From: Thermoleptolyngbya sichuanensis A183
Lineage (GTDB): Bacteria; Cyanobacteriota; Cyanobacteriia; Elainellales; Elainellaceae
DNA length: 64,000 nt
NCBI RefSeq assembly: GCF_013177315.1
Contig: NZ_CP053661.1
Location: forward strand, 5,208,001-5,272,000
Direction of reading: 5' to 3'
Every line of letters starts with the position of its first letter. Position 1 is the stretch's first letter. Of the stretch, positions 26,788 to 35,278 are shown piece after piece. The position numbers were made by a program, and so were the translations under genes. A model generated the notes under the pieces. The model ran no database searches and was not told the origin of the DNA. It worked only from the letters and a program-made list of their open reading frames with translations.

Positions 26788-29547
26788 ATGAGCCTAAAAT
26801 CTCGGTCGAAAAAGACCCCGCCCCAATCCAACTCGGAGGAACCGCAGTCGGGAAATGCGCCCCTTTCCGAGCGCCCTGCTCCGGCATCTTCTTGTCAGTC
26901 GGCGGAGAATTCTGAACGGAACTGCGAGAATAGACACAGCACTGGGCCCGAATCTTTGTCAGGCGGTTCCCATTTGAGCAACAGTCATGCGCGATCGCAC
27001 TCTTCTCCTGCGCCACCGATCGACGGTTCCGCTGCTTCATCGTCTGCAATCGCTCAATCCCTGCTCAAGTTTGACAGCCTGGAAATTAGCAGCCTGGAAG
27101 CTAGCAGCCTGAAAGCTAGCAGCCTGGCGGATTTCTCAGATGCGCTGCTGCCGTTCATTCAACCGCTGCTCACGCTGATTTCTGACCTGGTTTATGTCTA
27201 TGACCGGGTGGCGCACCGCCTCATGCTGATCAACGACGATCAGATAGTGGCAGTGTTGGGGGATTGCCTAGAGGGACTACAGTCGCCTAGTATCGCCGCC
27301 CTCTCTGCACGGGTTCATTCAGAAGACTGGGCACGGGTGCAGACGTATCTGGCTCAGATGTTGGGCGAGTCGAGCGATGAGCATGAGGTGGAATTTCGTC
27401 TGCGGCAGAGCAACGGCGAGTGGCGCTGGCTGCGATCGCGCGATCGCCTGTTGTCTCACACGCCCGATGGACTGCCCTGGCAGCGGTTGGGCCTTTTGAC
27501 TGATATTACCCACCAAAAGCAAACAGACTCTACCGCCCAGCCAACGTCCTTGGTCGAGCAGCAGATGGGGCTGGTTTCCAAACAAGCCACCCACTTTGCC
27601 CGGATGCTGAGTCAGTCTTTGGATTTGAAAGACATCCTGAATACGGCTGTAGATCAGGTTCAGCAAATCTTTCAGGCAGATCGGGTGCTGATCTACCGCC
27701 TGTTTGAAAATGGCACAGGCAGCATCATCGTGGATGCACTCGCCGAAGGGTGTCCCACGATTTCCGGGCATCCGCCGCCAGAGAGCATCTTCCCGATTGC
27801 CGATCGCTCGACTAGCAGCGCAGGCTGGGTCTACAGCCTCAGCAGCCTAGAAACGGAATCCCTTTCAGAGCATTCTCGCAGTGTTTTGCGACGGCTGGGC
27901 GTTCGCGCCATGCTGGTCGTGCCGATGATGCAGCAGGATAGGCTGTGGGGCTGGTTGGTGGTGCATCAGTGTTTGGGCGATCGCACCTGGCAGAAGTGGG
28001 AAATTGACCTGATTACCCAACTTGCGGGTCAGTTAGACCTGGCTATTGCCCAATCGGAACTTTATCAGCAGGTGCAGCGCCTGAATGTTGATCTGGAGCG
28101 GCAGATTCAGGCCCGCACGGCCGAACTGCGGCTAGCGTCGAACTTTGAAGCGACGCTCAAACGCATTACCGACAAGGTGCGCGACAGCCTCGACGAAGAT
28201 CAGATTTTGCAAACGGCAGTGCAGGAATTGGCGATCGCCACCGAGATTAGCTGCTGCAATGCCGCCCTCTATGACCTGGAAGAGGGCACTTCCACCGTCC
28301 GCTATGAATACACCACCACCGTCTCGCCTTACCAAGGACGCACCGCCGATCTAGCGGCCTTCCCAGAGATCTACGGCCCATTGCTCAACGGGCAGAGTCT
28401 ACAATTCTGTTCTCTGGTGCCCAACCCGGTGCGCGGGCGCGTGTCCATGCTGGCAACGCCCATTATGGACGACCAGGGCGTGCTGGGCGATTTGTGGATG
28501 ATCAACCACGCCTTCTATGCCTTTGGCGAACAGGACTTGCGCATGGCGCAGCAGGTGGCCAACCAGTGTGCGATCGCCCTCCGCCAGGCCCGGCTGTTTC
28601 AAGCTGCCCAGGCCCAGGTACGAGAGCTGGAAAAACTCAACCAGCTCAAAGACGACTTCCTCAGCACCGTCTCCCACGAGCTGCGAACGCCCATGTCCAA
28701 CATCAAAATGGCCATTCAAATGCTAGAGCTAATCCTCCGGCAGACGGGCATTTTAGACAGCACCACCGAGCCAGAGCCAAACCGGGTCAACCGATACTTC
28801 AAAATCCTGCGGGAAGAGTCTCAGCGCGAAATCAGCCTGATCAACGACCTGCTTGACCTGTCGCGGCTCGACGCGGGCGCAGATGCGCTACACCTCAGCA
28901 GCATTAACCTAGCAGGCTGGCTGATTCCGCTGCTGCGCCCGTTTGAGGAACGCACCCGCAATCACCAGCAATCCCTGCAAATTCGCCTAGACGCAGACAG
29001 TCTGCCACCTCTGATCACCGACTTGGCCAAGCTAGAGCGCGTGGTTACAGAACTGCTGACCAATGCCTGCAAATACACCCCTGCGGGCGGCGAAATCTGG
29101 GTCGAGGTGAAGCGGCTGGAAGCGGGGGGGCAAAGGCAGGAGGAGGGGGAAGAGGGAAGAGGGAAGAACGAAGAACGAAGAGGGAAGAACGAAGAGGGAA
29201 GAACGAAGAGGGAAGAACGAAAGAGGCGGCTGGAGGCTGGGGGGCAAGGGCAGGAGAACGGAGTTGGGTGGGAGGACAGGGAAGAGCCTCCTTTCCAAGG
29301 TCTTGTCATTCCAAAGCTCCAGATTCGCGTCATCAATACGGGCACTGAAATCCCGCTCGTTGAGCGCGATCGCATTTTTGAAAAGTTCTACCGCATTCCC
29401 AACAACGACCCCTGGAAATATGGCGGCACGGGGCTAGGGCTGGCGCTGGTGAAAAAGCTGGTGATGTGTCTGCAAGGGACGCTGGAGCTAGACTGTGCTG
29501 ACGGACAGGTGCAATTCACCGTCACGCTGCCGCTTCAGCCAGAATAA
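26788..29547 (+). CDS. PAS/GAF sensor histidine kinase with charged insert
   Basis: Soluble histidine kinase of about 919 residues. Order: a Ser-rich disordered N-terminus (1-85), a PAS-type fold (about 100-245, ending EWRWLRSRDRL and LLTDITHQKQ), a phytochrome-like GAF domain (about 265-440, QIFQADRVLIYRLF), a coiled coil, a second GAF domain, a phosphoacceptor domain with H630 (TVSHELRTPMSNIKM) and an ATPase. I see no obvious bilin-binding Cys in the first GAF. The ATPase is split by about 68 residues of Glu/Arg/Lys-rich low-complexity sequence (about 776-843), between the N box (LTNACKYTPAGGE) and the G1 region (VINTGTEIP). ATG 26788 is preceded by AGGAAG. Confidence 0.9.
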   Translation: MSLKSRSKKTPPQSNSEEPQSGNAPLSERPAPASSCQSAENSERNCENRHSTGPESLSGGSHLSNSHARSHSSPAPPIDGSAASSSAIAQSLLKFDSLEISSLEASSLKASSLADFSDALLPFIQPLLTLISDLVYVYDRVAHRLMLINDDQIVAVLGDCLEGLQSPSIAALSARVHSEDWARVQTYLAQMLGESSDEHEVEFRLRQSNGEWRWLRSRDRLLSHTPDGLPWQRLGLLTDITHQKQTDSTAQPTSLVEQQMGLVSKQATHFARMLSQSLDLKDILNTAVDQVQQIFQADRVLIYRLFENGTGSIIVDALAEGCPTISGHPPPESIFPIADRSTSSAGWVYSLSSLETESLSEHSRSVLRRLGVRAMLVVPMMQQDRLWGWLVVHQCLGDRTWQKWEIDLITQLAGQLDLAIAQSELYQQVQRLNVDLERQIQARTAELRLASNFEATLKRITDKVRDSLDEDQILQTAVQELAIATEISCCNAALYDLEEGTSTVRYEYTTTVSPYQGRTADLAAFPEIYGPLLNGQSLQFCSLVPNPVRGRVSMLATPIMDDQGVLGDLWMINHAFYAFGEQDLRMAQQVANQCAIALRQARLFQAAQAQVRELEKLNQLKDDFLSTVSHELRTPMSNIKMAIQMLELILRQTGILDSTTEPEPNRVNRYFKILREESQREISLINDLLDLSRLDAGADALHLSSINLAGWLIPLLRPFEERTRNHQQSLQIRLDADSLPPLITDLAKLERVVTELLTNACKYTPAGGEIWVEVKRLEAGGQRQEEGEEGRGKNEERRGKNEEGRTKREERKRRLEAGGQGQENGVGWEDREEPPFQGLVIPKLQIRVINTGTEIPLVERDRIFEKFYRIPNNDPWKYGGTGLGLALVKKLVMCLQGTLELDCADGQVQFTVTLPLQPE
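29131..29240. repeat. In-frame purine-rich repeat within the kinase ATPase domain
   Basis: Irregular tandem copies of gaagagggaagaacgaa make up most of 29149-29224. The segment is flanked by two near-copies of a sequence encoding RLEAGG (about 29116 and 29228). The array stays in frame and encodes the charged insert of the PAS/GAF kinase. The strong purine bias is unlike the gene on either side. Confidence 0.85.
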
Positions 29548-29680
29548 GCACCCTGCGGAGTGCCTCCGTCGCATTCAACATCACATTCAACTCGCATTCT
29601 TCAACTTGCATCCAACCTTGCAGAAGGCGGGAGAGAGAGCGGGAGAGAAGGCAGGTGAGCGGAGAACGGCAACCTGGCCT

Positions 29681-30169
29681 CTATTGGGCGATCGCCCCAC
29701 TCGCCTTCAACTCTGTCAGCAATCCGCCGCAGGCATCCATCAGCAGGTCAATCACGTAGTTAAATCCCTCTGTGCCGCCGTAGTAGGGGTCGGGCACTTC
29801 GCGATCGCCATAGGTTTGGCAATAGTCGCACATCAGCTTGACCTTGTGGCGATATTGCCCGCTGCGGTCGAGGCGCAGAATATTTTCGTAATTCTCTTTG
29901 TCCATTGCCAGGATCAGGTCAAATTCCTCAAAATCATCGGGATGAAACTGGCGGGCGGTTCCCTCTAGCGTAATGCCCAGCTTCGCCTGAGCAGCGGCGT
30001 TCATGCGGCGATCGGGCGGGTTGCCAATGTGCCATGCACCCGTACCCGCCGAATCGCAAATAATCTGCCCGTCTAGCCCGTTTTGTCGGATCAGCAGGTT
30101 CATAATATTTTCCGCAGAGGGCGATCGACAGATGTTGCCAAGGCAAACAAACAGCAGCTTGTAGGGCAT
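29681..30169 (-). CDS. Low-molecular-weight protein-tyrosine phosphatase
   Basis: Cytoplasmic phosphatase of 162 residues with the P-loop near the N-terminus, C9-x5-R15 in VCLGNICRSPSAE, and the general-acid Asp in EVPDPYYGGTEGF near residue 128. Length is typical. In bacteria such enzymes often dephosphorylate BY-kinases that control polysaccharide export; a BY-kinase gene lies about 13 kb away in this window, but the two are not in one operon. The 5' leader is 106 bases from the downstream tRNA-Arg on the opposite strand. Confidence 0.92.
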   Translation of the reverse strand: MPYKLLFVCLGNICRSPSAENIMNLLIRQNGLDGQIICDSAGTGAWHIGNPPDRRMNAAAQAKLGITLEGTARQFHPDDFEEFDLILAMDKENYENILRLDRSGQYRHKVKLMCDYCQTYGDREVPDPYYGGTEGFNYVIDLLMDACGGLLTELKASGAIAQ

Positions 30170-30275
30170 GTCTCCAGTTCCAGGTTTAAAGTGCTATACT
30201 CTCTGAGTGGTGATTGGCGATCGCTCTAAAGTTTACTACTCTAAGAGTCTGCTTAAGAGTTCGCTAGAAAGCCGA

Positions 30276-30348
30276 GGGCATGTAGCTCAGTGGATAGAGC
30301 ATCAGATTCCGGTTCTGAGGGTCGGGGGTTCGAATCCCTCCATGCTCG
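30276..30348 (+). tRNA. tRNA-Arg (anticodon CCG)
   Basis: A 73-base cloverleaf. The acceptor stem GGGCATG pairs with CATGCTC, allowing one G-U pair. The D arm is GCTC/GAGC. The anticodon stem TCAGA/TCTGA encloses the loop TTCCGGT, giving anticodon CCG for codon CGG. The T arm is GGGGG-TTCGAAT-CCCTC. The discriminator base is G, and CCA is not encoded. Confidence 0.95.
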
Positions 30349-30472
30349 TTTGGTACGCTCGTTTGATACACGTTAATGGCGCGTGGCAACAGGTTAGCCT
30401 CTAAGCTTTCGCCCATTTCCGTCAGGCAGTCAGCTCATCCGGTCGAACCCTAGAGCAACGTTTAGGAAGCGG

Positions 30473-31051
30473 CTAGAAGTCAGCCGTGCCCCAGCCAGGT
30501 GCTTTCTGAGCCGATCGCAGAATGAAGGCGGATAGGTTTTCGACCTGCGTCTGGTTCATCCAGTCCTCCGAAACGCGACGACACTCCAGCGCCTCTTCAG
30601 AGCCGTCGTAGGTTGTAGGGGCCCTCAGAAAGGCAACCAGGCGATTAATGGTATCGCGGGGCGGGGTTGCGCCCTTCAGCGCTGCAAGAGACAGCGGCAC
30701 GGTCGGGTTGGGCAGGGTCGAACCGCCGACATGACAGTTTTTGCAGTTTTCTTCAAACAGGCGCTTGCCTGCGGTCAGGTCGATCGCCGAGAACGGTCGA
30801 GTCGTGTCTGCATCGAGCGGCAGTTCCACTGGCTCGGAGGCATCCAGAAACCGCGCCACATAGGGATCAACAGGCCCGGCGATCGCCCCTTGCGGCAGCA
30901 GCGCGATCGCCCCAATCCAGCATCCAACCACCACCCACCCGGCCACCCGCCACCGAGTTACGACGGGTCGGAGTATCTCTAACCAGAGTATCTCCAACCA
31001 ATGGTTCCTCTGAAACCATTCCTGCGTGCCTTTCCGATCAGCCTGCTGCAT
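30473..31051 (-). CDS. psbV2: Cytochrome c-550-like protein, PsbV2 type
   Basis: Lumenal c-type cytochrome related to the extrinsic photosystem II subunit PsbV. The 192-residue product has an N-terminal extension and signal segment (hydrophobic about 36-58, cut near AIAGP), a heme-binding motif C103-x-x-C-H107 (ENCKNCHVGGS), and PsbV-like blocks (PTTYDGSEEALE; LSAFILRSAQKAPGWG). At the position of the distal histidine of PsbV there is C157 in EALECRRV. This matches PsbV2 of thermophilic cyanobacteria, in which a Cys is the sixth heme ligand. A GTG near codon 36 could be an alternative start. No psbV precedes it here. The PsbV2 call is confident; its role in photosystem II is not established. 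Confidence 0.82.
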   Translation of the reverse strand: MQQADRKGTQEWFQRNHWLEILWLEILRPVVTRWRVAGWVVVGCWIGAIALLPQGAIAGPVDPYVARFLDASEPVELPLDADTTRPFSAIDLTAGKRLFEENCKNCHVGGSTLPNPTVPLSLAALKGATPPRDTINRLVAFLRAPTTYDGSEEALECRRVSEDWMNQTQVENLSAFILRSAQKAPGWGTADF

Positions 31052-31519
31052 TGCTATTTGTGGAACCGAGTGTCTCCTATCTAACTCTAGCGCTGATGGG
31101 TTGCTGATGGGTTGCTGGCGGGTTTCTGCTAGGGACGATATCCTGCTGATCTCCTGTTGAACTGGTCAATACTGGTCAATACGCCCCAATACGCCATTTT
31201 TTGCCCCAGGGCCGCCTTTAGAGTCCCGTTAGAGTCCTATTGGGCGGTTTGCGATCAGGCGGAATGCTCTCCCAGCTTTTTTGTAAACCAGGCTTAACAA
31301 ACGAAACGAAAAGCAGACCTTTAGAATGGATCAGGACTACATAAAGCGATGGATAAACCCTGGTATAAAACTAAAAATGGCGGATAGAACCGGAGCCTCG
31401 TTGAATTCGTAGATTTTTAGAGGCTGGCTTAGCGCGAAGCAAGCCCCTAGATGAGGTCAAAATTTAGTCCGAAAATTGGTTTAGTTTGATCAACGACTCG
31501 GTGTTCGAGGAGACGAAAA
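31052..31519. other. Divergent intergenic region, no gene recognised
   Basis: About 470 bases between the PsbV2-like gene (minus) and an SRPBCC gene (plus), so both promoters should lie here. Short duplications (gatgggttgct twice near 31095-31115, and aactggtcaatac twice near 31156-31183) are visible. A 28-codon plus-strand frame near 31326 has no support and is not called. Confidence 0.5.
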
Positions 31520-32101
31520 ATGTTGGATTTTTGGGGTCGGCATTCACGCCGTGGTGCGGAAGAATGGGTGCAGCCCCTCGTGGAAACCTATCAGGCCCTT
31601 AGCTCTGCTTCGGTGGATGCTCTCTGGCAGCGAGTCATTAACCTGGCTGACGTTTCCTGGCATCCGCTAATTGCCCGCACCAACGTTCCCAAAGGACTCA
31701 TCCCCAAACCAGGACTGATTTATCAAGCGGTTTCGCGCCTGTTTCTGCCGATTCCGATTCGGATTTTTGTTGAGCGGGTGTCGCCCCGCGAGTTGCTGAG
31801 CGTCCGTATCCTAGCGCTGCCGGGGATAGAGGAGCGAGTCACCTATCGCGTTGAATCTACGCTCTGCGGTACGCGAGTGTCCTATTCTGTCACGCTCAAG
31901 GGCTGGCTGTCGCCGCTGATCTGGTCGTTTATTCGCCCCTATGCTGCTCGCGTGGCCACTGAGCTAGCCCATGCCGCTGAGCAAGATTTGGAACGGGCGG
32001 CCTGTCCCCGATCGTCTCGCCGCGCTTTGCCCAATATGAACGCCGATCTGTTCGGGCTGCTGCTGCTCGTCTGTAGTCTGTCTCCTTCGCTTCATTCCTG
32101 A
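31520..32101 (+). CDS. SRPBCC-family protein
   Basis: Encodes 193 residues with the appearance of an SRPBCC/polyketide-cyclase-like fold. An early helix (VDALWQRVINLADVSWHPL) is followed by a series of strands (RIFVERVSPRELLSVRIL; VTYRVESTLCGTRVSYSVTL) and a long C-terminal helix (ARVATELAHAAEQDLE). SRPBCC proteins hold a hydrophobic ligand in a deep cavity. The last 25 residues end in a hydrophobic Leu-rich tail (LFGLLLLVCSLSPS) that could be a membrane anchor or read-through. Ligand and role unknown. An AGGAGA-like sequence stands upstream of the ATG. Confidence 0.65.
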   Translation: MLDFWGRHSRRGAEEWVQPLVETYQALSSASVDALWQRVINLADVSWHPLIARTNVPKGLIPKPGLIYQAVSRLFLPIPIRIFVERVSPRELLSVRILALPGIEERVTYRVESTLCGTRVSYSVTLKGWLSPLIWSFIRPYAARVATELAHAAEQDLERAACPRSSRRALPNMNADLFGLLLLVCSLSPSLHS

Positions 32102-32492
32102 TGGGCGAGCGTGCGTCTGACGGCATCAGCCCTGCATTACACCTACACTACAATTACACCTACATTACGAAAGTCTTGGTCACAAGAGCGATCAAAGGGT
32201 TTCTGGCGGGACGCTGCTCAAAAAGAAGAGTCAGGCTGACGGTCGAGTCTGGCTTTGGGAAAATCTCTTGAGGGCGATCGCCCCAGACTACCCACGAGTC
32301 CCCCAAAATATGGTTTTATACTTTTGTGAAGCATCGCATGTGAAGCGTTAGCTAAGCTGCTCTCTCTTGATGTGTCTCTTCTGAAAGTGCCTTCAAAGTG
32401 CTTTTAGATGTTTCTCAGAGCGTTTCTGAGGGGCATCCAGCCCAGCGTCCAACGTAGCCATTAGCCAGTTTCCCTTCAGCAAGGAGCCGTCC
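32102..32492. other. Intergenic leader of glgA
   Basis: About 390 bases with no gene recognised. It ends with an AAGGAG ribosome-binding site at about 32480-32485, seven or so bases before the glgA ATG. Short repeats 'cattacacctacactacaattacacctacatta' style occur near 32134-32168. Confidence 0.5.
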
Positions 32493-33971
32493 ATGTATAT
32501 TGTGCAAGTTGCCTCTGAGTGTGCGCCAGTGATCAAAGCTGGGGGACTGGGCGATGTGGTCTACGGGCTGAGCCGCGAGCTAGAGATTCGCGGCAACACG
32601 GTCGAAATCATCCTGCCCATGTATGACTGCATGAGGTACGACCACATCTGGGGGCTGCACGAGGCCTATCGAGATTTGTCGGTGCCCTGGTACGGCGCAG
32701 CGATCAGGTGCGATGTGTTTTGCGGCTGGGTGCATGGTCGCCTCTGCTTCTTCATTCAGCCCAAATCCCAGGATAATTTTTTCAACCGGGGCATTTACTA
32801 CGGTGCATCGGATGACAACATGCGCTTTGCCTTCTTTAGCAAGGCAGCGCTGGAATTTCTGCTTCGCACCAACAAGCGCCCCGACGTGATTCACTGTCAC
32901 GACTGGCAGACTGGGCTAGTGCCCGTCATGCTGTATGAGATTTACAAATGGCACGGCATGGCTAATCAGCGCGTGCTGTTCACCATCCACAACTTTAAGC
33001 ACCAGGGCATTGGCGGCGTAGATATTCTCTGGGCGACGGGGCTAAACAACGAGGAATATTACTTTCAGTACGATCGCCTGCAAGATAACTTCAATCCTTT
33101 CGTCCTCAACTTCATGAAGGGTGGCATCGTCTACGCCAATCATGTCAACACGGTTTCGCCTCACCATGCCTGGGAAGCCCACTATGGCAGCGAGGGCTAT
33201 GGTTTGGGACACACGCTGCACACCCACAGCTACAAGTTCAGTGGCATCCTAAACGGTGTGGATTACGACATTTGGAACCCAGAAATTGACAAATACATTC
33301 CGGCAAAATATACCGCCGAAACGCTAGAGAACAAGGTTAAGAATAAAAAAGCACTGCGCGATCGCCTGGGTTTGCGCCATGACCCTGAAAAGCCCCTCAT
33401 CTGCTACATTGGTCGGCTGGATGAGCAAAAGGGCGTGCATCTAGTTCACCATGCGATTTATCATGCGCTGCTGCGGGGTGTCCAGTTTGTGCTGCTGGGG
33501 TCGGCCACCGAGCGCGGTATCAACGACTGGTTCTGGCACGAAAAGAACTTCCTCTACAGCAATCCAGACGCTCACCTGGAGCTTGGCTTTAACGAAGAAC
33601 TCTCTCACCTCATCTACGCAGGGGCAGACATGATCGTCGTTCCCAGCAACTTTGAACCCTGTGGGCTGACCCAGATGATTGGTCTGAAGTACGGCACGGT
33701 TCCCATTGTGCGCGGCGTGGGTGGCTTGGTGAACACCGTGTTTGACCGGGACTATGACGAAAACCACCCGCCCGAAAAGCGCAACGGCTACGTTTTTCAA
33801 CATACCGATTTTCAGGCGCTAGAGTCGGCGATGGATCGGGCGATCGGGCTGTGGCGCTATTATCCTGAAGAGTTTGAGAAGCTCGTCCTGCAAGGCATGG
33901 CCTATGATTACTCGTGGAAAGATCCAGGCGCGGCCTACTTGGGTGTGTACGAATATATTCGTCACCGATAG
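32493..33971 (+). CDS. glgA: Glycogen synthase (ADP-glucose type)
   Basis: GT5-family enzyme of 492 residues that extends alpha-1,4-glucan chains from ADP-glucose in the cytoplasm. Hallmarks are the N-terminal KAGGLGDVVYGL loop that binds ADP-glucose, HCHDWQTGLVPVM, FTIHNFKHQG, the GRLDEQKGVHLV hinge motif, and the catalytic Glu pair in PSNFEPCGLTQMIGLKYG. Length is standard. Cyanobacteria often carry two glycogen synthases; this one differs from the E. coli type by its insert-rich N-terminal domain. It starts at ATG 32493 behind AAGGAG and stands apart from other glycogen genes. Confidence 0.93.
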   Translation: MYIVQVASECAPVIKAGGLGDVVYGLSRELEIRGNTVEIILPMYDCMRYDHIWGLHEAYRDLSVPWYGAAIRCDVFCGWVHGRLCFFIQPKSQDNFFNRGIYYGASDDNMRFAFFSKAALEFLLRTNKRPDVIHCHDWQTGLVPVMLYEIYKWHGMANQRVLFTIHNFKHQGIGGVDILWATGLNNEEYYFQYDRLQDNFNPFVLNFMKGGIVYANHVNTVSPHHAWEAHYGSEGYGLGHTLHTHSYKFSGILNGVDYDIWNPEIDKYIPAKYTAETLENKVKNKKALRDRLGLRHDPEKPLICYIGRLDEQKGVHLVHHAIYHALLRGVQFVLLGSATERGINDWFWHEKNFLYSNPDAHLELGFNEELSHLIYAGADMIVVPSNFEPCGLTQMIGLKYGTVPIVRGVGGLVNTVFDRDYDENHPPEKRNGYVFQHTDFQALESAMDRAIGLWRYYPEEFEKLVLQGMAYDYSWKDPGAAYLGVYEYIRHR

Positions 33972-34078
33972 CTATGTTCATCATCGATAGCTACGAAGTT
34001 TAGCTATGAAGGAAGTGTAGCTATGAAGTCACTATGAAGTGCCTCGCTGCGAGATACCTCGCTAGTAGCGGGCAGGAT

Positions 34079-35236
34079 CTAGCGAAGGGGAGCATTATCA
34101 AAGGCTTGGGCGATCGCCCACCATGCAGGCTTGCGCTCCAGGTTTTCGTCCAGCGGTAGAGGACGGACAGGTAGCCCGTCTTCGCGGGGCTTGAACTCCG
34201 ACAGCCAGGTATAGCGATCGCTCAGCCCCCAAGTCAGCACTGCAATGACGGCTGGTTCATCCAGCACCACATCCAGATATTCTCGATAGGCATCCGCCAC
34301 TAGGCGATCGCGCTGTTCAATATCAGCAGGCAAACCCTGATCGCTCACGTCTAGTTCTGTGATCAGGATTTTAAGGCCCATACTGGCAATATCCCGCAAA
34401 AATTGCCTTAGCTTTTCGGCGTTAAATCGAGTTTCACTCGCTCGTAAATGAGACTGAATACCAAATGCTTGAATCGGTGTCCCTTTTGCCTGTAGCCGTT
34501 CTAGCAAGCGCAAGGCAGCGTGACGTTTTGCCGCATGGCTAGACGTGTCATACTGTAGCCCATAATCGTTGTAGACCCGTAAAGCCTCTGGGTCGGCTTG
34601 GGCCGCAACACGAAATGACAGATCGATATATTCTTCGCCTAAGAACTCAAGCCACGGACTCTTGCGAAGCCCATCGGGGCGGCCGTCTGGAACTTCGATT
34701 GCCTCATTCACCACATCCCAAGAATGCACCTTTCCGGCATAGCGGCCGGCAACAGACTCGATATGATGAACCAGATGGCGCTCCGCATTGCGCGAATTCA
34801 CCGTTTCTGAAAACCATCGAGGCAGAGACAAGTGCCATACCAATGTATGGCCACGCATTTGTAAGCTGTATTTTACTGCAAAATCAAATAGCCAGTCGGT
34901 TTTAGTAAAGTCAAACTCAGTTGGAGAAGGACGCAAAGCTCGCCACTTCAGACCATTTTCTGGAACAAGAATTCTGCAATTCTCAACATATCTCGCAGCA
35001 AACTGAGCATCCGAGGACAGCATGGCATAGTCTGAAGCTGCTCCATAGAAAAACCCTTTCCGGGATGCAACCTGTGCCAGAGAGTTGAAGCCTGCTGTAG
35101 CCAAAGCGCTGGGCGATAGACTGTGAGAGCCAAAGCCCTGGCGACTCCTTTGCCGAATCGACGAACAGCCCGCAATCGCTGCCCCAATTCCGATTTGCAG
35201 CAATCGGCGACGACCGAGCCGGGATTGTATTGCCAT
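34079..35236 (-). CDS. GH10 endo-1,4-beta-xylanase, Tat lipoprotein
   Basis: Secreted glycosidase of 385 residues. The N-terminus carries twin arginines (GRRRLLQIGIGAAIAGCSS) followed by a lipobox-like AIAGC, so export by Tat and lipid anchoring are predicted. The GH10 barrel shows ILVPENGLKWRAL, RGHTLVWHLSLPRWF, the acid/base E178 in WDVVNEAIE, and the nucleophile E294 in LITELDVSD. It lies 42 bases after the last gene of the exopolysaccharide cluster, on the same strand. This suggests it trims or releases the cell's own polymer rather than plant xylan; that role is inferred from position. Confidence 0.9.
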   Translation of the reverse strand: MAIQSRLGRRRLLQIGIGAAIAGCSSIRQRSRQGFGSHSLSPSALATAGFNSLAQVASRKGFFYGAASDYAMLSSDAQFAARYVENCRILVPENGLKWRALRPSPTEFDFTKTDWLFDFAVKYSLQMRGHTLVWHLSLPRWFSETVNSRNAERHLVHHIESVAGRYAGKVHSWDVVNEAIEVPDGRPDGLRKSPWLEFLGEEYIDLSFRVAAQADPEALRVYNDYGLQYDTSSHAAKRHAALRLLERLQAKGTPIQAFGIQSHLRASETRFNAEKLRQFLRDIASMGLKILITELDVSDQGLPADIEQRDRLVADAYREYLDVVLDEPAVIAVLTWGLSDRYTWLSEFKPREDGLPVRPLPLDENLERKPAWWAIAQAFDNAPLR

Positions 35237-35278
35237 AATTCCCTATTGCCATAATTCCCTAGGGCTGAAAGGTCAACG

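Noticed and set aside
29032-29375. Minus-strand frames rich in Phe/Leu/Ser opposite the kinase insert
   Set aside because: Complement of the purine-rich repeat; the plus-strand kinase is the real gene.
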